Source: Sulfuritalea sp.
Lineage (GTDB): Bacteria; Pseudomonadota; Gammaproteobacteria; Burkholderiales; Rhodocyclaceae
Direction of reading: 5' to 3'
Length of the DNA: 64,000 nt
Assembly (NCBI GenBank): GCA_023229545.1
Contig: JALNZB010000016.1
Span: 14,291 to 78,290 of the forward strand
Shown: piece after piece, positions 28,427-36,712 of the stretch
Layout of the letters: each line of letters opens with the position of its first letter
Position numbering within the stretch: the first letter of the stretch is position 1
Position numbers and translations under genes: made by a program
The notes under the pieces: model-generated
Database searches by the model: none
Seen by the model: only the letters and a program-made list of their open reading frames with translations
What the model was told of the DNA's origin: nothing

Positions 28427-29416
28427 ATGGCAAAAGCCCCCGTTCGTGTTGCCGTGACCGGCGCTGCCGGACAAATCGGTTATGCACTGGTGTTCCGCAT
28501 CGCCGCCGGCGACATGCTGGGCAAGGATCAACCGGTGATCCTGCAAATGCTGGAACTGCCGATGGAAAAAGCACAGGCGGCCCTGAAGGGCGTCATGATG
28601 GAACTCGATGACTGCGCCTTCCCGACCCTGGCCGGCATGGTCGGCACCGACGACCCGAAGGTGGCCTTCAAGGACGCCGATTACGCCCTGCTGGTGGGCG
28701 CCAGGCCGCGCGGTCCGGGCATGGAGCGCAAGGATCTGCTGATGGAAAACGCCAGGATTTTCATCGAGCAGGGCAAGGCGCTGAATGCCGTCGCCTCGCG
28801 CGACGTGCGCGTGCTGGTGGTCGGCAATCCCGCCAACACCAATGCCCATATCGCCATGAAGTCGGCCCCCGACCTGCCGCAGAAGAACTTCACCTCCATG
28901 CTGCGCCTCGATCACAACCGCGCCGTCTCCCAGCTTGCGATGCGCACCGGCAAGACGGTCGACGATGTCGAGAAGATGATCGTCTGGGGCAACCACTCGC
29001 CGACCATGTTTCCCGATCTGCGTTTCTGCACCGTGGCCGGAGTCGCCGCCCCCACCGCCATCAATGACGACGCCTGGTACAAGGACAGCTACATCCCCAC
29101 CGTCGGCAAGCGCGGCGCCGTCATCATCGCCGCGCGCGGCGCATCGTCCGCCGCATCAGCCGCGAATGCCGCCATCGGTCACATGCACGACTGGGCGCTC
29201 GGCACCCAGGGCAAGTGGGTCACCATGGGCATACCTTCCGACGGCAGCTACGGCATACCGAAAGACATCGTCTATGGCGTGCCGGTCACCTGCGAAGGCG
29301 GCGAGTACAAACGCGTGGAAGGCCTGGTCATCGACGACTACTCGCGCAGCATGATGGACAAGACACTCGCCGAACTGCTCGAAGAACAAGCCGGCATCGC
29401 CAGCCTCCTCGGCTGA
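28427..29416 (+). CDS. mdh: Malate dehydrogenase
   Basis: NAD-dependent enzyme of the TCA cycle, 329 residues, of the larger cytosolic-type MDH group common in betaproteobacteria. The NAD loop is VAVTGAAGQIGYALVFRIA, the mobile loop VGARPRGPGMERKDLL carries substrate arginines, NPANTNAHIA follows, and the catalytic His is in VIWGNHSPTMFPD. The start is the ATG at 28427 with CAGGAG upstream; the upstream in-frame extension crosses the promoter region. Followed after 45 bases by a citrate-lyase-like gene. Confidence 0.97.
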   Translation: MAKAPVRVAVTGAAGQIGYALVFRIAAGDMLGKDQPVILQMLELPMEKAQAALKGVMMELDDCAFPTLAGMVGTDDPKVAFKDADYALLVGARPRGPGMERKDLLMENARIFIEQGKALNAVASRDVRVLVVGNPANTNAHIAMKSAPDLPQKNFTSMLRLDHNRAVSQLAMRTGKTVDDVEKMIVWGNHSPTMFPDLRFCTVAGVAAPTAINDDAWYKDSYIPTVGKRGAVIIAARGASSAASAANAAIGHMHDWALGTQGKWVTMGIPSDGSYGIPKDIVYGVPVTCEGGEYKRVEGLVIDDYSRSMMDKTLAELLEEQAGIASLLG

Positions 29417-29461
29417 TGACGGGCAACGGGATGCGGCGGAGCGAACCGGGGTTAGCCTGAG

Positions 29462-30478
29462 GTGAGCCAACTGCTGCATCCCGCCGCCGTTCTGTATCAG
29501 GGGGCCAAGCCCTTCCCCGCGCTCGCCGCCTGCGAGCACTTTGCCGGCTCGGACAAGACCATCCGCAAGGCCCTGCAAATACAAGCCGAACTGCTGGTCG
29601 ATGAGCGACCGATTTTCGACATCACGGCCGATTGCGAAGACGGCGCGCCGGCGGGCCGCGAAGCCGAACATGCGGCAATGATCGCCGATCTGCTGCTCGA
29701 TCCGGCGAATCGCCACGGACGACTCGGCGCGCGCATTCACGACGTAACGCACCCACATTGGCGCGACGATCTGCAAATCATCGTCGGTCGCGCCGGTCGG
29801 CAGGTCGCCTACATCGTCTTGCCCAAAGTCGCCAGTGCCGACGACGCGCTGACGCAGATCGTCGCCCTCGACGAAGTCCGCGCCCTCTACAACATCGAGC
29901 GCGAAATCCCCGTGCACGTGCTGATCGAAACGCCCGGCGCGCTGCATGAAGTCTGGCGCATCGCCGCCCTGCCGCATGTCGAATCGATCGACTTCGGCCT
30001 GATGGATTTTGTCAGCGCCCATCACGGCGCCATTCCCGGCGCCGCCATGCGCTCGCCGGGCCAGTTTTCCCATCCGCTGGTGGCCCGCGCCAAGTGCGAG
30101 ATTGCCGCCGCCGCCCTGGGCAATGGCGTGGTTCCCAGCCACAACGTCACCACCGACTTCACTGATGCCGATGTCGTGCGTGAGGATGCGCGCCGCGCGA
30201 AGAACGAGTTCGGCTTCCTGCGCATGTGGAGCATCCACCCGCGCCAGATCCAGCCCATCGTCGAAGCCATGCGCCCCGATTTCGCCGAAGTGACCGAAGC
30301 CGCCGGCATCCTGCTGGCCGCGCAAAACGCCCACTGGGGGCCGATTGCCTGGGAAGGCAAGCTGCACGACCGCGCCTCCTATCGCTACTACTGGGAGTTG
30401 CTACACCGCGCGCATGCCACCGGCGCGGCACTACCGGACGAAGCGCGGCAGCGTTTCTTCCCGTCTATCGCCAAATGA
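29462..30478 (+). CDS. HpcH/HpaI aldolase / citrate lyase beta-like protein
   Basis: TIM-barrel lyase of the CitE/malyl-CoA lyase superfamily, 338 residues, starting at GTG. Visible landmarks are ITADCEDGAPAGREAEHA (metal-site Asp/Glu), LGARIHDVTHPHW (conserved Arg), VLPKVASADD, HVLIETPGALHEVW (active-site Glu) and SIDFGLMDFV. Such a gene often follows mdh in betaproteobacteria. Likely reaction is cleavage or condensation of a CoA thioester such as malyl-CoA or methylmalyl-CoA; the substrate is not certain. Its TGA overlaps an ATG that opens the 18-codon reading frame of repeat copy A. Confidence 0.85.
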   Translation: MSQLLHPAAVLYQGAKPFPALAACEHFAGSDKTIRKALQIQAELLVDERPIFDITADCEDGAPAGREAEHAAMIADLLLDPANRHGRLGARIHDVTHPHWRDDLQIIVGRAGRQVAYIVLPKVASADDALTQIVALDEVRALYNIEREIPVHVLIETPGALHEVWRIAALPHVESIDFGLMDFVSAHHGAIPGAAMRSPGQFSHPLVARAKCEIAAAALGNGVVPSHNVTTDFTDADVVREDARRAKNEFGFLRMWSIHPRQIQPIVEAMRPDFAEVTEAAGILLAAQNAHWGPIAWEGKLHDRASYRYYWELLHRAHATGAALPDEARQRFFPSIAK

Positions 30479-30575
30479 ACTTCGACCAGATCGAAGCGTT
30501 CAGGGAAGTGGCGAATACGGTGACGGTGTAAGCGGCACGCAGCGGCGAGAAATCGCCGTATCGTCAGCGCCGACT
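30475..30575 (+). repeat. Direct repeat A, left of the SIR2-TPR gene
   Basis: About 100 bases related to repeat B at 32985-33075. The first 56 bases match at roughly 84 percent by eye (9 differences), and both copies end in the dispersed 22-base element. In frame this copy reads MNFDQIEAFREVANTVTV then stop, resembling the first turn of a LysR-type regulator helix, with an ATGA overlap to the preceding gene. Confidence 0.7.
30554..30575 (+). repeat. Dispersed 22-base element, copy 4
   Basis: Consensus match with one change (CGTCAGCG instead of CGCCAGCG; NN = AT). Intergenic, between the citrate-lyase-like gene and the SIR2-TPR gene, forming the right end of repeat A. Confidence 0.75.
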
Positions 30576-30623
30576 ATTGATAATCGCCACTCTCACCACG
30601 CGAGGCTGCTTCCTGTTTGCGGT

Positions 30624-32816
30624 TCAGTCGAGCGTGAATGGATCATTCGGATTGCTCTGACGCCAAAGCGGGAATCCATCGAGCACAACAACTTTGTCGA
30701 CATCGAGAATTGCGTCTCCCAGCGCTCTATATAAGTCACGGCGGTCTGCGGCTATATTCGGCAAAACTGCCTGAAACAGGGCAGAGAAATCCCACGTCAA
30801 CCTTTCAAAACCCAGGCGGAAAAGCGCCTTCAGCCGCCCCAAGCTCGCGCCCACGGCGCCTGTCGTGAGCTCCGAAATCAGGCAGTCATAAAGCAGAGCC
30901 TCCGCGAGCGTTTGTGATGGCGACCCCACGGATAAATCGACTGTTCGACGAACAAGCGCCTTAGCTTCTTTCCTATCGCTTTCGGGGCCTTTGCTTAGCA
31001 GAAATGACGCGTAGTTGCCGGTGTTGTTGGCGTCATTGGGATCGAGTTCCAGCGCCTTCTTGTACATCGCTTCCGCCGCATCATCGTCCTTGCGCTGGAT
31101 TGCCAGGAAGTTCGCGTAGCCGCCGGTGTAGTACGCGGCACTGGGATCGAGTTCCAGCGCCTTCTTGTACATCGCTTCCGCTGCGTCATCGTCCTTGCGC
31201 TGGATTGCCAGGAAGATCGCGTAGTTGCCGGTATTGATCACGTGATTGGGATCGAGTTCCAGCGCCTTCTTGTACATCGCTTCGGCCGCGTCATAGTCCT
31301 TCCGCTGGTTTTTCAGGAAGAGCGCATAGTTGCCGGTGTGGTTGGCGTCACTGGGATCGACTTCCAGCGCCTTCTTGTACATCGCTTCGGCCGCGTCACC
31401 GTCCTTGCGCTGCTCTGCCAGGAAGAGCGCGTAGTTGCCGGTGTTGTTCGCGTGATTGGGATCGAGTTCCAGCGCCTTCTTGTACATCGCCTCGGCTGCG
31501 TCGTAGTCCTTGCGCTGGTCTGCCAGGAAGTTCGCGTAGTTGCCGGTGACAATCGCGCGATTGGGATCGAGTTCCAGCGCCTTCTTGTACATCGCCTCGG
31601 CCGCGTCGTAGTCCTTGCGCTGGGTTGCCAGGAAGCTCGCGTAGTTGCCGACAAGCTCGGCGCTTGTGGGCAGAGCCTCGATGGCTTGTTGATAGATGGC
31701 ATCGCGTTTGTCCGGATCGCTTTCAGACCGCGCACGGAGTTCCCAAGTCCACCATTTGCTTAGATCTTGACTGACCTCGGAAATCGATTGGCGCGCTTTG
31801 TCGGCAGCTGGAGTGCTGGGCATTGAATTCAGTTTTGCGAAACTTTCGAGAAGTTTGTCCGCCTGCGCCTGGTAGCGCTTCGCCCTCTCCTTGCCCAGGT
31901 TCTCGATCTCCTTCGCAATGCCATCGAGTTGGAAGCCAGCGAAGAGCGTTTGGGCCAGTTGAACCATGAACTCGTCGAATCCGGCGATAGCGACCAAAAC
32001 CCCGTTGTGCCTGACAATAGTGTCCAGAATATTCTCGCCGGGGCGATCTCCTTCCCGGTAACACCAAAATAAGCGTCCTGGAATATGGCCTGTAGGTAGT
32101 TCCGCGAGAAAACCCATCAGGCTACCGTCATTGCCTCCATAGCCAATCACCAGCGGGGTGTAATGCTGAAACAGCAGCTCCAACGCCTCAGCCCAACCCT
32201 TGTCGAGGGTATCAACGCCATTCCGGTCATTTTTCGGGTGCAGATGCAAGTCGCGATGAATCTTCGCGACCAAGGGTCTCGGCAGTTGCGGTCGGACGAA
32301 ACCCGTGAGCGATTCGTGCCCGACAATCAAGGGATGCTGCAACGCATGAATGGCCAGCGCGTCGGCGACCAGATTGTCGAAATTGGTCGTTACAACCACC
32401 TTGTGCCTGGTATCGGCGAGTATCTTCGCCAGCACCGAGTACCCAAGGCTGGGTTCGGCATCTTCCATCTTGGCTTCCAGCGCGGCGTAACCGGATTTTG
32501 GATCACCGCCGAAACGAAGCTCGAATATCCTGGCGTAGTACGTCGCGGAATCGGATAGACGAAATCCGGGAGCCTCCAGTTTTTCAGCCGCCCATGACTC
32601 CACGTCGCGCTTGGTATCCAGACATTGGCGCAGATGGATTTCCTTCAGCCATGCCTGCGCCAACGCGCCTCCCGCTGGAATCCCCGAAGTAATTGAAGCA
32701 CCGGCACCAAGAATGAAGGCTATGGAACGATCCGGCATATCGCGGTTCAGTTTCTGAATTTCGTCGAGCAGCCCCTCGGCCGACCACTCGTTCGGAACAT
32801 CGGGTTTCTTAGTCAT
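30624..32816 (-). CDS. SIR2-like NADase domain with TPR array, candidate defence protein
   Basis: A 730-residue protein. The N-terminal 300 residues form a SIR2-type domain: NAD-binding FILGAGASITSGIP (GAGAS at 37-41), VVVTTNFDNLV, LVAKIHRDLH (candidate catalytic His) and VIGYGGND. SIR2 domains of this type act as NAD-depleting effectors in several anti-phage systems. A linker helix follows, then at least six 35-residue TPR-like repeats (DAAEAMYKKALELDPN...GNYA.FLA.QRK) that likely sense or oligomerise, and a C-terminal helical domain ending near PNDPFTLD. No membrane segment. It stands alone between two direct repeats, with a different accessory system to its right. Function is inference from domain architecture. 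Confidence 0.85.
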   Translation of the reverse strand: MTKKPDVPNEWSAEGLLDEIQKLNRDMPDRSIAFILGAGASITSGIPAGGALAQAWLKEIHLRQCLDTKRDVESWAAEKLEAPGFRLSDSATYYARIFELRFGGDPKSGYAALEAKMEDAEPSLGYSVLAKILADTRHKVVVTTNFDNLVADALAIHALQHPLIVGHESLTGFVRPQLPRPLVAKIHRDLHLHPKNDRNGVDTLDKGWAEALELLFQHYTPLVIGYGGNDGSLMGFLAELPTGHIPGRLFWCYREGDRPGENILDTIVRHNGVLVAIAGFDEFMVQLAQTLFAGFQLDGIAKEIENLGKERAKRYQAQADKLLESFAKLNSMPSTPAADKARQSISEVSQDLSKWWTWELRARSESDPDKRDAIYQQAIEALPTSAELVGNYASFLATQRKDYDAAEAMYKKALELDPNRAIVTGNYANFLADQRKDYDAAEAMYKKALELDPNHANNTGNYALFLAEQRKDGDAAEAMYKKALEVDPSDANHTGNYALFLKNQRKDYDAAEAMYKKALELDPNHVINTGNYAIFLAIQRKDDDAAEAMYKKALELDPSAAYYTGGYANFLAIQRKDDDAAEAMYKKALELDPNDANNTGNYASFLLSKGPESDRKEAKALVRRTVDLSVGSPSQTLAEALLYDCLISELTTGAVGASLGRLKALFRLGFERLTWDFSALFQAVLPNIAADRRDLYRALGDAILDVDKVVVLDGFPLWRQSNPNDPFTLD
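31010..31640 (-). repeat. Tandem 105-base repeats coding the TPR array
   Basis: Six units of 105 bases (35 codons) that are nearly identical over the AEAMYKKALELDPN part; the phrase for this stretch recurs at 105-base spacing (for instance near 31035, 31140, 31245). Variable positions cluster in the few residues after DPN. Confidence 0.85.
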
Positions 32817-32882
32817 GGCGTCGACGACAATGGACGAATAAGTCCGACTATATCAAATCGAATCACAGCTCATGAGTTTGGC

Positions 32883-33041
32883 ATGGTTGCGGGATGCTTC
32901 AAGTTGAGGGAAAACAGGAACACTGGGCATGAGCAGAGGCAGGCGCAGGCCGTGAATGCCAAGGCGGCAGACTGGTACCGCTACATCAACTTCGACCAAA
33001 TCGCCGCGTTCAAGGCAGCGGCGGATACGATGACGATGTAA
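32883..33041 (+). CDS. Doubtful 52-codon frame ending in repeat B
   Basis: An ATG-started frame of 52 residues that ends YINFDQIAAFKAAADTMTM, parallel to the MNFDQIEAFREVANTVTV ending of repeat A. No ribosome-binding site or known family. It may be a degenerate remnant of whatever gene the repeat came from. Confidence 0.2.
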   Translation: MVAGCFKLRENRNTGHEQRQAQAVNAKAADWYRYINFDQIAAFKAAADTMTM

Positions 33042-33075
33042 GCTGCACTTCGGCGCCGTGTCGCCAGCGCCGACT
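32985..33075 (+). repeat. Direct repeat B, right of the SIR2-TPR gene
   Basis: Partner of repeat A in the same orientation: it starts with ATCAACTTCGACCAAATCG, contains GATGTAAGC and ends in the dispersed 22-base element. The two copies bracket the SIR2-TPR gene with about 2.4 kb between them. Confidence 0.7.
33054..33075 (+). repeat. Dispersed 22-base element, copy 5
   Basis: Exact consensus match (NN = GT), intergenic, right end of repeat B and 24 bases from the end of the convergent PIN toxin gene. Confidence 0.8.
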
Positions 33076-33098
33076 TTTACATCGATGATCGACAGGCC

Positions 33099-33491
33099 TT
33101 ATCGAGGCAGCAATCGGGCGCCAGCCAACTTGCCGAGTTTGCGATCGAACGTCACCAATTCGTGCCCCGCACAGACGCTTTCCGCCAGGATCACGCAATC
33201 GGCGAAATCGGCACTACCGGTGAGATAACGCTGAAGCGCCGACAGGAATACATCCCGGCGCTGCAAATGGAAGGCGGGATGGTTGGCGATTGCGCCGAAG
33301 GCATCTTGCAAGCGCTTTTTGCTCAGGCCATAGGCACTGACGAGCACCCAGGCCGTTTCTATCTGAACCACCTGGGAGACGAAAACCTCGCCGACAGCGC
33401 TGACTGTCTGGCGTGCAACGCGGCACTGATCGAGCGCGGTCGGATCGTCGACCAGCACGCGTACCAGCACGTTCGTATCAACCGCGAGCAT
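33099..33491 (-). CDS. PIN-domain toxin (VapC-like)
   Basis: A 130-residue PIN-fold nuclease. The first acidic residue is in MLAVDTNVLVRVLVDDP; the middle Glu is in QIETAWVL; the later Asp residues are in GSADFADCVILAE and TFDRKLG. These form the metal site of RNase toxins that cut tRNA or rRNA. The start at 33491 lies inside the antitoxin frame (14-base overlap), the usual toxin-antitoxin layout with antitoxin first. RNA target not predictable. Confidence 0.9.
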   Translation of the reverse strand: MLAVDTNVLVRVLVDDPTALDQCRVARQTVSAVGEVFVSQVVQIETAWVLVSAYGLSKKRLQDAFGAIANHPAFHLQRRDVFLSALQRYLTGSADFADCVILAESVCAGHELVTFDRKLGKLAGARLLPR

Positions 33492-33720
33492 GGCGGCTCC
33501 TGCCGGCGGTGATCGCATCGTCCATTTGTTCCAGTGTAACGCCCTTGCCTGCCTTGACCATGCCGAAGACCGCCTCGATGGCCGTTTCCTGGCGCTGCAG
33601 CACGATCCGGTCGCCCTCATCGACGAAGCCCACCCGATCACCGGGCTTGATGCCGAGCTTTTCGCGCAATTCGATGGGAATCGTGACCTGCCCCTTGGTC
33701 GTGACGGACGAACTCAACAT
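33478..33720 (-). CDS. AbrB/MazE-like antitoxin
   Basis: An 80-residue protein with an N-terminal SpoVT-AbrB swapped-hairpin domain (VTTKGQVTIPIELREKLGIKPGDRV is read as TTKGQVTIP followed by LREKLGIKPGD) that binds DNA, and a C-terminal helix (ITAGRSRHARG) that would mask the PIN toxin. It precedes and overlaps the toxin gene. A palindromic site just upstream is a likely autoregulatory operator. Confidence 0.9.
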   Translation of the reverse strand: MLSSSVTTKGQVTIPIELREKLGIKPGDRVGFVDEGDRIVLQRQETAIEAVFGMVKAGKGVTLEQMDDAITAGRSRHARG

Positions 33721-33731
33721 GACTGCCTCCG

Positions 33732-33756
33732 GTAATACCTCATAAGTTGGTATTAC
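33732..33756 (-). promoter_or_regulatory. Operator candidate of the PIN/AbrB operon
   Basis: GTAATACC, 9-base spacer, GGTATTAC: a perfect 8-base inverted repeat starting 12 bases upstream of the antitoxin ATG, in an otherwise AT-rich patch. Position fits repression by the AbrB-like protein. Confidence 0.7.
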
Positions 33757-33861
33757 TATAGCACACGGTAAGACCCGCAACGACACGGTGACACGGCGCG
33801 AACAGCCCGGCGCCGCGCTGCCGGGCAACATCCGGTTGCCCGTTTCAAGCGACCGGTGTTC

Positions 33862-35352
33862 TCAGAGACCCGCGCCGACCATCAATTGCGCAGCCGGCAG
33901 GCCATGTTCCAGCAGCCATTTTCTGGCGCCATCGGTCAGCGGTTCGGGGCCGGCGACATACACGTCGAAATCGCTCAGCGCCGGGCATTCGTCGCCAATC
34001 CGCTGCAACAATCCGCCTAGCAGTTTTTCCTGGCGACCGGCGGCGGTTTCCAGATGTGTACCCGCTACCAGCGGCGTGTAGCGAAAATTGTCCAACGCAT
34101 CCGCCATCGCTCGCGGCCAGTTGGAAAAATACAGATCGGACTCGTGCGAGACCACCCAGTACAGATGAATCGATTCGGCGGAGTCGAGCGCCATCGCTTG
34201 TTCCATCAGGCCTTTCACCGCAGCGAAGCCCGTGCCGAAGGCAATGAAGATCAGCGACCGGGGGAAATCGTTACGCAATACGAAGCCGCCCTGGGGCCCT
34301 TCCACCGTCACGCCATCGCCGACTTTCAGGTTGCTGGCGACATAATCCGAAAAAGGATTGCCCGGCGTGACGTGGATATGAAAAGGCAGGTTCCGGTCGT
34401 CGCAGGGACAACCCGCCACCGGCAACTCGGCCGACAACGAATGGCCGAGCCGGAGCACGACTTTCTGCCCCGCAAGAAAGCGCAACCTTTGGTCGTGCGA
34501 AGTCCGCAAATGCAGGAGAAGCATCTCGCCGCCCAGCGGATCGATGCTCTTGACATGCGCGGTAACCTGCTGGAGCGGAATGTCCGTCACGACTGCCGCC
34601 TCGCCGGCCTCGATCACAACGTCGGACACGGCCGTATTCGAACACATCAGCGCATAGCCGGAAGATTTCTCGTTTTCGCTCAGGACATATTCGTGAGAAC
34701 GTACCTTCAGCAATTCGCCGGAGACGACGCGCGCCTTGCACTGGCCGCATTTTCCATTGCTGCAACCGTAATTGAGCGCATGGCCGGCACGCAGCGCCGC
34801 TTCCAGCAAGGTGTCGGCGCCCTCGACAAAAAACTCGTGACCGCTGGGCTGGAGTTGTACGTGAGCGGCCATGACGCGCAAGAAACTGTCTCGAATCGCC
34901 AGGTTGTGAAATCCGGCCCGATAGTCGCCGATCTGGAGCGCTTGCTGCAACCATGTTTTGAGGGAGGCTGCGGCGGCCTGCACTTCTTCGCCGGCGTCGC
35001 GCCATGTCGTGAGCTGTTCTTCCAGTCCCTCGGCCATGGCGCGGTAACGCATCAGTTCAGCCTGCGTCTCGGATAACTCCTTGCCCAGGGAGGTCAGCCG
35101 GGCGAACAGGACTTCCTTGCCCGGCAAGCGCTCAAACGCGCGCACGCCCTTGTCCATCACCTTGGTCCGCCCTATCCGCGCAAAGAACGTGTTGTCCTCG
35201 AACTGGATATCGGGGTAAACCTGCAACAAACCCTCTTCGGTCACCATGCCCTCGAAGGAAGGCAGCAGCCCCTCCTTGATTTTCTTCTGGAGTGCAACCC
35301 TGGTCACGCCGACAAGGCGCGCCGCCCTGGATAAATTCATGAGTCGAGGCAT
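33862..35352 (-). CDS. HTH-ferredoxin-flavin reductase fusion
   Basis: A 496-residue protein with an odd architecture. Residues 1-50 (LMNLSRAARLVGVTRVALQKKIKEGLLPSFEG) look like a helix-turn-helix of MerR/excisionase style. A helical linker follows to about 150. Then a plant-type [2Fe-2S] ferredoxin domain (GCSNGKCGQCKARVV, LMCSN) and a ferredoxin-NADP reductase domain with an FAD site and the nucleotide-binding GTGFAAVKGLMEQA and YVAGPEPL. The reductase half resembles oxygenase reductases and CDP-6-deoxy reductases. The start at 35352 has AAGGAG with 6-base spacing. No oxygenase is nearby. A redox-sensing regulator or a reductase bound to a partner are both possible. Confidence 0.8.
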   Translation of the reverse strand: MPRLMNLSRAARLVGVTRVALQKKIKEGLLPSFEGMVTEEGLLQVYPDIQFEDNTFFARIGRTKVMDKGVRAFERLPGKEVLFARLTSLGKELSETQAELMRYRAMAEGLEEQLTTWRDAGEEVQAAAASLKTWLQQALQIGDYRAGFHNLAIRDSFLRVMAAHVQLQPSGHEFFVEGADTLLEAALRAGHALNYGCSNGKCGQCKARVVSGELLKVRSHEYVLSENEKSSGYALMCSNTAVSDVVIEAGEAAVVTDIPLQQVTAHVKSIDPLGGEMLLLHLRTSHDQRLRFLAGQKVVLRLGHSLSAELPVAGCPCDDRNLPFHIHVTPGNPFSDYVASNLKVGDGVTVEGPQGGFVLRNDFPRSLIFIAFGTGFAAVKGLMEQAMALDSAESIHLYWVVSHESDLYFSNWPRAMADALDNFRYTPLVAGTHLETAAGRQEKLLGGLLQRIGDECPALSDFDVYVAGPEPLTDGARKWLLEHGLPAAQLMVGAGL

Positions 35353-35447
35353 TTCGATCTCCTTGATCCGCTCTACGAGACCCGCGAAAATCCGCATTCC
35401 GCCGATCTCACATTAGCATGCAGCGCCGGGGGAACTCCTGTGCTGTT

Positions 35448-36704
35448 TTAGCGGCACGTCTCCAGATAAGGAAAGAATTCGCGGTCTGCGCCCAGCACGT
35501 GTTTGGTGACCACGTCGTGGGCCATGAACTGGAATAGTTCACCGGCCTCCAGCATGCCGTTGCGGAAGCGGTCGGTCAAGCTAACGGCTCGGGTGCTGAG
35601 TTCGCGATGGGTATCGGCATGCGATGCCGCGCCGGGATACCCGGCCGCCGCGATAATTGTTTCCTCGTTATGAAAATGCTGTACCACAGCGCGAATGAAG
35701 GCATCGACCAGTTCGCCCGTCTCGTCCGAGGGACGTCCCGAGAGCATGGCGGCAAGCAGATCGTTGGCGTGGCCGAACAGGGCCCGGTGCTCGCGGTCAA
35801 TCATGTCATGGCCGCATTCGTAGGCCTTGTGCCAAACCAGTTGCAGGAACCGCGCGTCGACTTTCTCCCCGACGCCACCGCGCTGCGGTGTTTCTGGCGC
35901 AAATTGAACCTGGTTACGGCCATTGGCCTTCGCCTGGTAAAGCGCGGCGTCAGCGCGCTGAAACCAATGTTCCCAGGTTTCAGCGGGCAGGCATTCGGCA
36001 ACACCGATGCTTACCGTCATGTGCCCGAGTTCCGGGAAATCCGCCTTGGCTATCTTTTCGCGCAGTCGCTCGGCCAGCCGGGAAGCGGTCGCCAGGGTCG
36101 TATTGGGGCACAAAACGATGAATTCTTCGCCGCCCCATCGGGTAAGGGAATCGCTGGTGCGCTGGGCTGCCCGGAGTTGTGACGCCAACTCAACCAGCAC
36201 CTGGTCGCCGGTGCCGTGGCCATAGCGGTCATTGACCGACTTGAAGAAATCGGCGTCCAGGACCAGCAACGATAGTGGATGGTCATATCGCGCCAAGCGA
36301 TCCATTTCGCTGCGGACGGCCTCCTCAAGCCGTCGCCGGTTCCAGGCGCCGGTAAGCTTGTCGGTACCGGCCAGCCGATTAAGTTCGCTTAGCGCCAGTT
36401 GCAATCCCTGGTTGGCCTGTTGCAGTTGCCTCGCCGCCAGGGTGCTGCCAAGCTCGGTGTCGTGGAAAAGCGCCAGCGATACGATGCGCTGGCCGATGTA
36501 CGCCACCAGAATGATGACGAAGCCGCCGATCGAATCCCCAAGCGCATCGGAGAGTCCGAGCGCTGGCAGCAACTGGTGGTGGAACCAATGGTGCGCAAAG
36601 TAGACGCAGACGGCCGAGACCAGGCCGACGACGACCAGGACCACGCTACCACGACGCAGGACGGTTCTTGTGCGGTGATAGTCCATGGTCCGGATACGCT
36701 CCAT
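35448..36704 (-). CDS. Diguanylate cyclase with bacteriohemerythrin domain
   Basis: A 418-residue membrane protein. Two membrane helices lie at about residues 18-80 (VVLVVVGLVSAVCVYFAHHW and IGGFVIILVAYIGQRI), then a coiled coil, a GGDEF domain with the active motif WGGEEFIVL and LDADFFKSVNDRYGH, and a C-terminal hemerythrin domain (ECGHDMIDREHRALF, HFHNEE, ADTHRE, HDVVTKHVLGADREF) whose His/Glu residues bind a di-iron centre. It should make c-di-GMP in response to oxygen. Whether Met at 36704 or 36686 is the start is unsure. It follows the CZB chemoreceptor gene by a few bases. Confidence 0.9.
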   Translation of the reverse strand: MERIRTMDYHRTRTVLRRGSVVLVVVGLVSAVCVYFAHHWFHHQLLPALGLSDALGDSIGGFVIILVAYIGQRIVSLALFHDTELGSTLAARQLQQANQGLQLALSELNRLAGTDKLTGAWNRRRLEEAVRSEMDRLARYDHPLSLLVLDADFFKSVNDRYGHGTGDQVLVELASQLRAAQRTSDSLTRWGGEEFIVLCPNTTLATASRLAERLREKIAKADFPELGHMTVSIGVAECLPAETWEHWFQRADAALYQAKANGRNQVQFAPETPQRGGVGEKVDARFLQLVWHKAYECGHDMIDREHRALFGHANDLLAAMLSGRPSDETGELVDAFIRAVVQHFHNEETIIAAAGYPGAASHADTHRELSTRAVSLTDRFRNGMLEAGELFQFMAHDVVTKHVLGADREFFPYLETCR

Positions 36705-36712
36705 CCTCAATG

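Noticed and set aside
30475..30531. 18-codon frame MNFDQIEAF... as a true LysR regulator
   Set aside because: It stops after one helix; no regulator domain follows. At most a remnant carried by the repeat.
31010..31640. Regular direct repeats at 105-base spacing, CRISPR-like at first sight
   Set aside because: The units are contiguous, entirely coding and translate to TPR-like repeats; there are no unique spacers and no cas genes.
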